The notes under the pieces were generated by a model that worked only from the letters and a program-made list of their open reading frames with translations, was not told where the DNA came from and ran no database searches. From Hydractinia symbiolongicarpus (taxonomy: Eukaryota > Cnidaria > Hydrozoa > Anthoathecata > Hydractiniidae): a stretch of DNA of 64,000 bases. This document shows, in pieces, positions 49,601 through 61,600 of the stretch (positions are counted from its first letter, which is position 1; each line of letters begins with the position of its first letter). The translations under genes and the position numbers were made by a program. The stretch is from positions 7,566,001-7,630,000 of the forward strand of contig NC_079885.1 in assembly GCF_029227915.1 (NCBI RefSeq). Reading direction: 5' to 3'.

Positions 49601-52600
49601 TAAGATGTATTATTTTCTCATTTTGTGAAGATCTGAAAATATTAATATATATTTACCCCAACGTTGTCATGGTAATGAATGACATCCAAAATGCTTCATA
49701 AGCTCCGTAGATACTTCTATCTTGAGTAAGGTCAGGTGAATCAGCGCTTTGTTCCTTCAAACAAAGTTAAAAAAATACATTTGTGAAGAAGTGCGGTGAC
49801 ATCCAATTTTGATGGACCAATTTTTGCGGTTTCTGTAGCTTTTAACTAAACTTGATAGATATCAAAATATCTTATCGCAAAAGTCAATCACAAAAAGTCA
49901 ATAAACTGTGATTTACACCACAGTCACAAAGAACGCAATTTAATTCACATGAAATTAAAAAATCAAGCGCAGCCACCAAATTTATGACAAAATTAAAACT
50001 CGCGAAATTAAAGACCCACAAAAAGGTAGTACCATTAAAGTAGCTTAAAATGCTACAATTCCCTTTTGTTTAAAACAAATTGTAAGCAAATAACACAAAT
50101 CAACGACAGAAATACGCATGAGATTGCTCTGAACTGCCTGCCACACACGCCGGTTCGCGGTCATCAGATTACATTTAAAGTGCGCCAGAACATCGAACCT
50201 GCAATCTTATGACTCCAAGTCGAATGCGCTACCACTACACCATCCTTGTTATGTTTTTTTAAGACTTACCAAGAACCATAGTATCCATCCAGACATCATT
50301 GCTAACAACACGGCAATGAGAACTACAGGCCATGCGGTAAACACTGCTTTGAAAATATTCACAAATCCCACAGTTTTATACTCTGGTTGGTAAACAATCA
50401 ACGCACTTCCCTGCGAACTAATTATCCCGACAAACGGATGTTCACCTGCAAAACGTGTCAGCGTAAACCTGCCAAAGATTGGAAACGAAAAATGCACATT
50501 GTCGTCCAGGTATTTCTTAACATTGGCCACATTAGATTTCTTTGAGGACCGTCCATCTCTAGTTTTGTTGTAGTACATGGTGGAATGGTGAGAGCGGCAA
50601 CCAGTGCAAATAGCATCCACCACCATGGTCAATATATCGGGATATAATCCTTTAACGAGATCTGAAGTGCTTCCAATTTGTTCGATGTAAGGCTTCGACT
50701 CGAACCAATTGTTGAAAATATATTTCGGACACTTGCATGTATCTAGAAGCAACATGATTGTTATAAGCAAAACTATTGGATTTCCTGGTGCAGAGATATT
50801 TTTTAACTGTCTTTGGACCCGCAAGACATATATTAATAGACCAATCTCGACTACAATTTGCATTAGATATTTAATATTACTATTAAAATTATTATGGTTA
50901 CTTTTATTGCCACAATTTGTTTTGGAAATCGCTACATTTAGGCGCAAGAACTTATTTCCGCGAATCCGACCCCTTTTAGACATTGCGTGGGATATCATTT
51001 TCGCCAATAAGCTTTTTTATTAACTAAGAAAATTTCGAAATTTTAAACTGAAATCGCATCAAGCTCCAGTTAATTTTGGAACAAAACAATTAACTAAAAA
51101 TTGCTAAAAGCTTCACGTGTAGTTTTAGTAACTTTTTTTAAAGAGGGTTAGTCTCGCGAATTAGTCAACAAAAATTTTGCAATAACTTTCTCTCTTCGCG
51201 GAAATATAAATTCACTAATGGAATGACAAAAATCACCAACCTCCTAATAACACAACTTTCGGTCCATCCCCATACACAGAGAACGCATACAAAGTAATTT
51301 CATATTGAGTATAACTTTCCAAACCAGTCATAAGGTAGCGTTTTGTGAATCGGTCAAGTATTACATCCACAAAGGGTTCCCCAGAGGGCAAATCCACGCC
51401 GGAAACTTGTACACGCCTGTAGTACAACCTATAGCCAGCTAGATATCCATTCTCGTTTTCTTTTGACATAAAATCCCAAGTGACAAGCATCTCCGTTGTT
51501 GATTCACGTTCGTGAGCAGTCGCATTTGGCGGGGCTATCTCAGGAGCTGTAATATGATTGAGGTGATACGTGTATATACATATAGAAACGAATGCACTAT
51601 GATTGATAGAATCACAGTGAACAAGCAAGATGTGTAAACAATGAAACAAAAGGGAGATAGAGTAGTATAAAACAAAGAGAAGCAATGGTGGATAACTAAA
51701 CTTCTTCTTTATTTCTAAGGGTTGATTCTTTAAGAAGGATTCTTGCGTGAAAGGAATGATCATCCTTATTACGTATATAAATCATGCGCACGAGAAAAAT
51801 ATTCCTATCATCATAAAAGTTTTTTTTTAATAATACTTAGGCTTACCACCAGGAGGTGTCTGGAAAACAAAGAGCTCAAAAGGTCCAGTTCCCGCACTGG
51901 TAAAACCAGCTACCTCCACCCAGTACCATGTATAAGGTCTGAACGTTGCAACAGTTTTTTGAGACATTGTTTCATCTGCAATTGAATAATGGGTGTTATT
52001 CTTATCGAAATACTTGCGATATTTGATCTCGTATCCACGTAGTATTCCTGGAACTTGAACCGACGGTATTTCGCTCCAAGAAAAGTATACGGTTTTTGCA
52101 TCGAGAATCAGATAGCTACAGGATGGAGGCTTGATATACGGCTCTAAAAACAACAACAGGTAACACATTAACTTAAAGTTAGACCAAGAGACCAACCATC
52201 ACACGTCTGGTGTGTTTCTGTGTTGTTTCGACAAAGATTAGACAAGAGCAGTTACACCAATCAAATTCATTAGCCTTGTTTTAAAGTAACATCCCTTCGC
52301 TGACACAAACAGATTAGTGGTATTACGCAGTACTACGTAGTAATTTGCCTACATGCGTGGCAGTTTTTTTAACAATGGAAACATGAAAATAAATGACAGC
52401 AAATTTCGCACATGTCTTACAACCATCAGGTGACGTAAAACAGGTAATTTCCTATATATTACAGATAAACAGTTTCAGAAAAAAAATTTTCAGCTATAAA
52501 GTTATTACGTTGATTAAACTAAATCTCTACATGGATGTTATTCTCACTTTTGTGTATCGTCTTTGTGTACATCGCTGCCTTTTTTAAATATCTAACGCCC

Positions 52601-55600
52601 GCTTTAGATCACGTGACTAAGGCTATTGTTTATTGAGGAATCTTTGTTGAATCGCATATTATCTTCAAAAAAAATACTACAGCTCGCAGAATGTGAGCGT
52701 TTAGCATTACAAATATATCTTACTTCCTTCGATGGTACGTATAATAATCTGCGAAGACGCTACACCATTGCCAGAATGCGTTGCAGCTAACACGCGAATC
52801 ACGTACTCTGTACCCGGGTCCAAATCAACAAGCTGGTAACTTTCATTCGCCGTCCCAAAATTATCCCACGTATTATCTTGCACTTTCTTATAGAAAACTT
52901 GATACATATAAAAATTTCCATTGATCATTGATGCATTGACTGCATCCCACGACACATTGATAGTGAAGGGTGTGTCGGATTGTGCAGTTACTTGAGGAGG
53001 CGGACTATTAGGAACTAGAATAAAAACGAAGTACATATTCACGAAAACATCGCTAATTCAAATATGAAATAATTTAAAAAATATGTTCGAATAAAGAAAT
53101 GTTTGAATTAACCAAATCGAAATAGTAGATGCAGAATTTATAAATGTGTAATTTTCTTATTTTTTACAAAAAAACAATGGAAAAAACTTTTATCATTTAA
53201 CATGATAATTCAGTAGGCAAAGTTTCGGGAGATTTTTCTTTTACTAAACTATCTCTACAGAAATCAAAACTATTAACTTACGTGTAGACACGGACACTTG
53301 CTTTAGACCAACAGGCATAGCGTTAAGGAAACCGTTCTCAATTGTGTGCTGTAAAACGAGAGCTTCGACATGTGGCACTGCTTGATATTCAATACTAAAC
53401 TGAACAATCACGCTGCCTTTGCTAGAAAACAAAACAATTGAATTTAATATTAAACATAACATTCTCCTTCTTGACGTGAACAATACAGCTTCTAACTTTC
53501 AAGCCAGCGGTTCAAAAGATTTTGTACACAAGAAGAACCAATAAAAGAATACCCTTCATAGACAAAAAATTAATAAGAGGAATTTTATAAAATTTCCTTA
53601 TTAAAAAGTGCAATTTTAAAAGAGCGTTTTTGTTTTTGCGTTTGTCTATAATTTGCAAAAAAAAATTGACATAACTTGAAAAAAATTGTTTTGCTATTCG
53701 GTAGTGTTTGGTAACTGTCTTGAAAATAGCTTAAAAACCATGTTGTAAAAATTCTCTTTTACAAAACGTTTTTTGAAGCGTTCAATGAGCACGTAATAAC
53801 AAGATGCAAAGCGGAATTTAAACTCCCTAATTTTTGATTCGTAAAACTGAAATTTTTTTCGGTCTACAGACTGGCTTTTACAGCCTACCCTTGGTAAACT
53901 CATTGTAGGGAGGGAGGCAGGCTTATTTCCTTTTAATCAATAGTTAGATAGGGTTTAATAAATTGAAGGAGGTTGATTCTCATTCTAAAATTGGTAGAGA
54001 TGGGGGGTGGCGATACTTTAGTAGGGGAGGGTGATTGAGTTTAAAAATTGGAAAGAGTGATAAAGTTTGGTGTTGTCTCCAACAAATTAGGTTACTAATC
54101 GAAAATTAGTGCCATTCCACGTAATTAGCGTGTCATAGAGTGTCATGTAATTAGCGAGTCATGTAATCAGCGTGACATATACATACAATTAGCGTGTCAT
54201 GTAATTGGAGGGTTATGTAACTAGCGTGTCATGTAATTGGCGTGTCATAGAGTGTCATGTAATCAGCGTAACATGTAATTAGCATGATATATACATATAA
54301 TTAGCGTGTAATGTAATTGGCGGGTCATGCAGCTAGCGTGTCATGTAATTAGCGTGTCATGTCACTATCAGCGTGATATGTAATTAGCGTGACATGTAGA
54401 TATAATTAGCGTGTCATGTAATTGGCGGGTCGTGTAATTAGCGTGTCATGTAAACAGACTGACACGTAATTAGCTTGACATGTAATTAGTGTAACATATA
54501 CACATAACTATCGTGTCATGTATTTAGCGTGTCATTTAATTAGCGTGTCAAGTAATTAACGTGACACATGCATATAATTAGCGTGTCATTTTATTACTAT
54601 CACAAATAATCATACCTCATGCTATGAAAGTTAATCCTGATTTCTTTTTCCAGATCATACATTGTCATATTGGCATAGAAATAACGAATCTGGAAAAAAG
54701 AATGAAAAAATGAAATATGCCAGGAATTCTTAGATTGAACATTTTAATGGTTCTAAAATTTCTTTCAATAGGACACTGACCTTCATAGCAATAACTTATA
54801 TTATAAAAAGTAGCAGGTTATACGATTACTGTCTAATCGAATGCATACCTCTTTTTCAATTCGTCGACTAAGATTTACTGACATCTCATTGCTTAAAACA
54901 TACATTGGAAATTGCCAAACCTCATCAATGAATCGAACATCAAAAAAATACTTAGCACCTGAAATAAATAAAAAATTCTATAAATAAATTTCTCACATTA
55001 ATTCGCATACTTACTGCTAAAAACCTACGAAATAGTGCTGTCAGGATGAATGTGTTGGACTTTGTCCTGAAGTGATACAATCAGCAATCCATGGGATCTT
55101 TTCAAGCGCTAACGACTACTTTTTAATTAATGCCCTCAAATAATTCTTTGGAACCTAAAATTGTCACGTGTTGATGACAAGCCAGTGATTATTATTATTG
55201 CGAATATTTATACAGAATATAATTACTTCAGTGTTGAAAACACTGTTATCAATGTGGGCCCTTTGTTCTAAATGTATACAGGTATACACCAACAGTGCCT
55301 ATCCAATTCTCTCACATGGCATGGGTTAACCCGTAACTCTGGTAAAGACACTTGCTAAACATGCCTGCTAATGACCACGGACCTTATGATTACGAACCGG
55401 ACTCCCTAGTCACACGTCATTATTTATCACAATATTGAAGCAAAATTCCACACTGGTCGTTAGCCAGGTCCACGAGGGATATCCCTGTCGTATATATTTC
55501 CTACACCTTTATTTCGTGCTTTATTGCCAGTCTGTTAACATAAAACAATGAAATTTGCTTGTACGGGGGTTATTACTATCATTATAGGCGCGATTATAAT

Positions 55601-58600
55601 GTCGTTTTCGGTTACAACACCCCCAACTTTGAAAATACCTCAACGACAAACAGCGATTAGTGGCTAGCCTGTAGATATATCCATACATTCACCCGTAGTT
55701 TATAGACAGATAGACAGACACACAGACAGACAGAATACGGTGGCTATTCTTAATATAGAGATACTTACGAGTGCATGGCAAATTTTTTTCACACGGAAAC
55801 GTTCTATTATTATCACCAACACAATTTCGTCCACCAAACAATGGCACAGGATGTGTACAGTATCTCATTTGTACTTTCTTCCCATTCAAACTGCAAGAAT
55901 GTTTACACTCCGAAACAGATTGCCATGGACCCCACTGTCCATGCTCTAAGGACAATAAGATATTTGAATAAATTGAACCACCATGTGATTTGTATATAAA
56001 CTTAAGGGAATAAATTATTTCGGAAAAAAAATTCGAAAGAAAAGAATTTGGCAGGTATTAAACAACTTTTATTCCGCAGTTTTTATTCGCAATCTGAAAT
56101 TTCGCATTTTTAGCGTGTTTTTAATTTTCAATTCTATCTAATTTCTTATGTAAATTTAACATAGATTGCACTTCAGACTTGTTATACAAGCAAAATCAAT
56201 TCCAAGTTGCTATATCGACATATTTAGTTCAACGATTTCAAGAAAATGTGAGCATTCGAAATTTTTCTTAGACTCTATTCATAAATTTAAATTCAGCAAT
56301 AACAATTTCTTCCTCAAACAATTTCTTCCCCAAACAATTTCTTCCCAAACAATTTCTTCCCCAAACAATTTCTTCCCGAACAATTTCTTCCCCGAACAAT
56401 TTCTTCCCGAACAATTTCTTCCCCGAACAATTTCTTCCCCGAACAATTTCTTCCCCAAACAATTTCTTCCCCAAACAATTACTTCCCCAAACAATTTCTT
56501 CCCCGAACAATTTCTTCCCCAAACAATTTCTTCCCCAAACAATTACTTCCCCGAACAATTTCTTCCCCGAACAATTTCTTCCCCGAACAATTTCTTCCCC
56601 GAACAATTTTTTCCCCAAACAATTTCTTCCCCAAACAATTTCTTCCCCAAACAATTTCTTCCCCGAACAATTTCTTCCCCGAACAATTTCTTCCCCAAAC
56701 AATTACTTCCCCAAACAATTTCTTCCCCGAACAATTTCTTCCCGAACAATTTCTTCCCCGAACAAATTTTTCCCAGAACAATTTCTTCCCCAAACAATTT
56801 CTTCCCCGAACAATTTCTTCCCCGAACAATTTCTTCCCCGAACAATTTTTTCCCCGAACAATTTCTTCCCCAAACAATTTCTATCCCAAACAATTTCTTC
56901 CCCGAAAAATTTCCTCCCCAAACAATTTCTTTCCTTCATGTAGCAGTGTTGTCACAATATCATTTTTTTCGACAAAACCAATCCGTTGCACTGAGATAAT
57001 AAAATTTCAATACATTTTTTGCCTATTTAAAGGTGCCATATTTTCAAAATCTCAGACGAAATTATAGTTTTCCCTCGCGGATACATTTAGTTTAACAAGC
57101 CACCTCTTTCCCTTCATCCCTTATTCCTAAACCCTCTTCCCTTACCTCTTCTTAAAATTGTTTCCTACGGCACTGGGAAACACGAGAGAAGTGTTTTTAA
57201 AATAATATTTATTCAAATTTAAAACGATGCTTGAGATTGACACCGCATCAGGTTGAAACTATTTTTTATAAAATTCAACATGAAATGCTGATATCAGTAT
57301 AAAATGTCAACTTGGGCTTTTTGGTATTAAATGGAGTATATCATAATAAAACAAAAGATAAATTTGACATATACTAGCATTTTGTTATTTTCTTTTCCAG
57401 TTCTTGCAGTTGTACAATTATTTTTTCGATAGAGTGGCTTTCAAACTTTACCTTATACAAGGGTGCGCACAGGAAGTCAGTATGGTTATGAAAAAAAAAT
57501 ATTATAACTCATTTTCCCCAAGACCTTTTTTAAAAGGGTTTATTTTGTTTCTTTCAAATGATATCAAGAAAGTACCGACTCTCAGCTTATCTATATCCCT
57601 TTTTCAGGGTAAGTAACTGAAACAATTGGACAACACAAATTATTAACCTCATCAGAAAACAGAATTACTTAAGATATACTATATAATTTTTTAAAAAATA
57701 GACACATACGTGGACAAGGATACGGATTGCACCCTTCCAATTCTTCGATACCTCCATCTGCATCACATTCTTTACCGCCATACTCTGCTTTCGGTGAATC
57801 ACATGATCTTGTCCTGACACGTTTTCCAAAACCACATGGTTTACTGCAATTTGAGAAAAGCGTCCAATCACCCCATTCACCATCAACTAAAAACAATAGA
57901 AAACTAGACGGATGCAACGACATTCTTCTGAATTAGCTTTTTGTTCTTACATTCATTTTGACAGTAGCAATAAAGATCAACAGGAGAACAACAAAACATA
58001 TGAATAGCCATACGAATTGTTACAAAAATGTAACAAAACAACAGATGGCTGAGGTAGTAAAAGTAAATCTTATCACCGCTTTTAACAAAATTTACGCAGC
58101 TGTTGCATTATTGAATCGTGATAAAAACTTTGTTTTGCTCTTGTTGCAATAACAATTTCCTACAAACATTTCTAATCAATAAAATCAATAAAAAAAATAA
58201 ATAAATGAACAATGCTACATACTTGGGCAAGGATTAATGTTGCAATCTTGAAAATCAACATTAGAGCCTGTACAACCAGTGTTTGAAAGGCATTCCCTAT
58301 ATCTTTGATATTTTCCAGAACCGCAACTTTTCGTGCAAAGTCCCCAATTCGCCCATTCGCTGTACTGAGCTGATTCTATACATAGTGTAAGGTTGAAAAC
58401 ATGTCATATATTATCTACAAATGATCTAAAACTGCTCAAATTAATCTACACATTAACAATTTGTGACCAAAAATTTGGCACAACGGCTGTTATTTGACCT
58501 TTTTTTCTACTCTGCAGGCTGCAAAAGTGTAACTTCTGCATAGGCAAGCAGGCTAAACAGCGCTTAGAATTAGCAAATCGCACTGTGTAACACGCCGGAA

Positions 58601-61600
58601 AAACGAAATAATCTACGTCAGGTTCAACAAAGGGTGGAAATATTTGGGAAAACCGTTGTGAACATTAACAAGTTTAATTTGGGTAAATGCAATATAGAAA
58701 TAGCTGAAATTACTACTTGTGGCGACGGACTTCAAAATGTGCATTATGCGATAACATTTTTTCTTCGTGATTATAGATTCAAACGGAATCTATCAAATCT
58801 ATTACCGTTGAAATTAAAAACGTTGTTTAATATCTTTAAAAAGTGTTTTGAAAGAATATAAATCAACATCGTTTACCTTGTCTAAAAGTCAAAAAGCAAA
58901 AGAACAAACGCAAAGATCACCTTCATCAATGCATCTACACAATCGCCTCTGTGAACTATCCGGTTTAGCACTACAGGAAATACTTTTCGGTACACCTACG
59001 AAGCCATTGCAGCGTTTATTTTTAACATCATAGACAGGATCAATGGCTCTTTTATACACACTTCTACTTTTAGTTACGTTGCAAGCGACATCCACAGATC
59101 GAGTGTAATCTCTTACATCAATAGCATCTAAAAAGCGTGCGCTTGAATTGCCTAAATCCATGAAAAATGCACAGTCGAAATCTTTTCCAAGGGATTGACA
59201 GGAATCAGCACAGCTTTCTCCTTCTCGACTGAGATAAAATCCTAAAAAAAAAAAAAAAAGAAAAAACCTAGATGTTTTTGGGAAATAATAATTTTAAAAG
59301 GCTTCCAACACACCAATTAGTTTGAAGAGAGATATTTAACAACAATGCGTTTAAACATCGTTCTCTAACTCTAATACTTACCAGGACATGTAAAATTATT
59401 GCATGTTTTGAATGTCTGATTTACTCCCGGACAATAATCCCCACCAGAGTCCGGTTCAGGATTGGTACACCATCTGTATCTGGTTTCATATCCCAAACCA
59501 CAACTTTTGCTGCAAGCGCCCCAATTTGTCCATATTGTCCAGTTACCGTCAGCTGAACAGGGAAATTGTAAGGACGTTTATAAGTTAGGAAATCAAGTAT
59601 GACTTAAAGGAGTGAAGTGCAAGTTTTCACCTTCTCACTTTGTGACCAGTTTTTACATTTAGCATATAAAATGCTGGTTGTTAAAATCAGAAAAAAAGAA
59701 TAATAAATGGTAGCTACAAGGCCACTAGGTAGCTAGAAGGTTTTTTTTTCGCTATCCCTAACAATACTTACTAAATTCTCCAGTTGTAGCATTAATTTTC
59801 GCACTTAGTGGACCCAATCCAATGCTTGTGTATCCTGCAACTTGAATTACATAGGGTGTATGCAATGACAGTCCTGCTATGATACAACTTGTTTTTTCCT
59901 TTCCAACACATAAAAGGTGACCATGCAATTTATTACCACGGGTATCAGTAAAACTCTCCTCAACGTCGAATTTAATGTAATATCCAAGAAGAACTCCTTC
60001 GTGATCACTCGGATGAATAGGCAGCCAGCTCACATTTAAGCTGTTGCTACTTGTATCAACTCCTGTTACATTTTGAGGTGCAGCACTTGGAACTAGAAGT
60101 TTTTTAAAAAAGCAATTTAGTAAATAAAATTCTTTAGCTATTTATAAGCTTTAAAAATAATTCAACATTTGAATTTTGTTTTCTCTTCACTTTACCGAAC
60201 TCAGTTTTAATATGCATATATAAAGAAATTCCGCTACACTACTTTGCAAATAAAACAACAATATTACCGGTTTCATTCGTCGTGTATACAATCTCTTCAG
60301 TAGTAGGACCTGCTCCAATTTCAGTGTAAGCGGCAATGTTAACCTTATAAGAAGTGTGATTGTCCAAATTATTAGCCAACACGTGGGTAGTGTTGCTTAA
60401 ATAGAACAGAGTGACCTCATCTTCCATTTTTTGCCATTCTGGATGAAGAATATTTGTCAAGCTGATGTTTTTATAAATGATTACACCGCGTCTCTCCATT
60501 GCATAAACATTGGACCAAGAAATATTAAAGCTATTGCTTGTGAAGTTAGTAGCACTAATGTCATTAACAACTCCAGATGGTACTGAAATAAAATAGGGTG
60601 ATAAAATAAGGAAACAACATTAAATAACTTGTGATTACTAATTTCCGCTGGTTGGGAAAAATTTCGCCGGCATTCATTTTTACGGATGATTCTTTCGAAA
60701 ATGAGTATAAATGCTATCAAATATTTTAAAACAAATGCATTTTTCTTAAACAACATTCCAACTAATATAAAAAAATGATTTCTAGTTTTTTATAAATAAA
60801 CTTCAGTTTATGATTTTTGGAGTAAGCATTTCATTTTTTTCTTTGCGTGCATGAAATTGTCGTCTTTCTCATTCTGAGATAAAATTTCACAAATTATTTG
60901 CCTTTTTAAATTTTATTTTCGCGTTTGTTAACTTTCGCGAATAGTATCTTGTTTGTAGGGATATAATTCACGGAACTTCTTCTATTGACTTCCTTTATTA
61001 GTACGATATAATTTGATTTTAATCGTATGTCAACGAAAAGGAAGCACAATGAAACAACAAAAGCACAAACCCATTTCTAAAGTCCTTCCTTCGACATTGC
61101 CAACTTCACCACAGCCTTTTCTTGTGCAAGCACGTATCCGAAACTTATATAGCGTAGCTGGAAACAGATGTAAAAAAGTATATTCATAATCCTTCACATA
61201 AAAATTTAACGTCTGTACTGTTCCATTTTCCAGGAAGCCTTGTCCAGATATATTGAAATCAACCAAAACACCATGAAGGCTGCGTGGTGGTACATCGCTC
61301 CATTTTAACTTCAGTGAATCATTTGTTATATCGATCATTGAGAAATTTGCAGGCGGAAGAGTTGGAACTGAAATTAAAAACAAAATCATCCTACATACTA
61401 AAGAGGTACTAAAGTATATGACTGTTCTTTTTCATCATCTATTATAAAACCTAACACATAGGAATATTTATAACATATTTATTGTTTAGCCCTTGTGTAA
61501 AAATAAGTCAGTAAGCAAGACAAATATCAATAACTTTGAATGCTTCAGGGATAGTTTCTATTAGTTGTTTGAATAAGACAGGATTTCGATTAAACTGTCT

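Larger units (their letters stand above)
46640..50742 (-). other. Exon block 17-22 of the receptor: iGluR-like S1-M1-P-M2-S2-M4 with a GYGD filter
   Basis: Exon 50742-50270 gives S1 (SKPYIE, GLYPDILTMVVDAICTGC, LTRFAGEHPFVG) and M1 (VVLIAVLLAMMSGWILWFL). Exon 49754-49657 gives the pore helix (YGAYEAFWMSFITMTTLG). Exon 49183-49027 gives YGDYVPAA and M2 (MIVWILVGLAIVSIFGG). Exon 48896-48558 gives S2 (GNVELGIVDAFATKGY). Exon 47830-47671 gives M4 (IIMYLVMACIGCFIWFFF). Exon 46878-46640 is a charged cytosolic tail ending RRRRRRLYQITSL. The TTLGYGD filter is the potassium-channel signature, as in bacterial GluR0 and rotifer AvGluR1, instead of the Q/R/N-site loop of ordinary glutamate receptors. No LIVBP-type amino-terminal domain is seen. 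Confidence 0.82.

Noticed and set aside
50165-50245. A functional tRNA gene
   Set aside because: A- and B-box-like words exist but the anticodon stem does not pair.
50743-51007. Continuation of the S1 exon upstream as a separate N-terminus
   Set aside because: The upstream part is a Lys/Asn-rich read-through without similarity. An acceptor at 50743-50744 fits the phase of the preceding FN3 exon. A short Met-initiated hydrophobic stretch (MLLLDTCKC) is too short for a convincing signal peptide, but transcript data should settle it.
54105-56935. CRISPR-like arrays
   Set aside because: Units are contiguous with no unique spacers, and the context is a eukaryotic intron. They are minisatellites.
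56166-56999. A 277-codon open frame on the plus strand, and several minus-strand frames, across the minisatellite
   Set aside because: The frames consist only of the 16-bp repeat (48 bases, 16 codons per three units), lie in an intron and have no domain or splice support.
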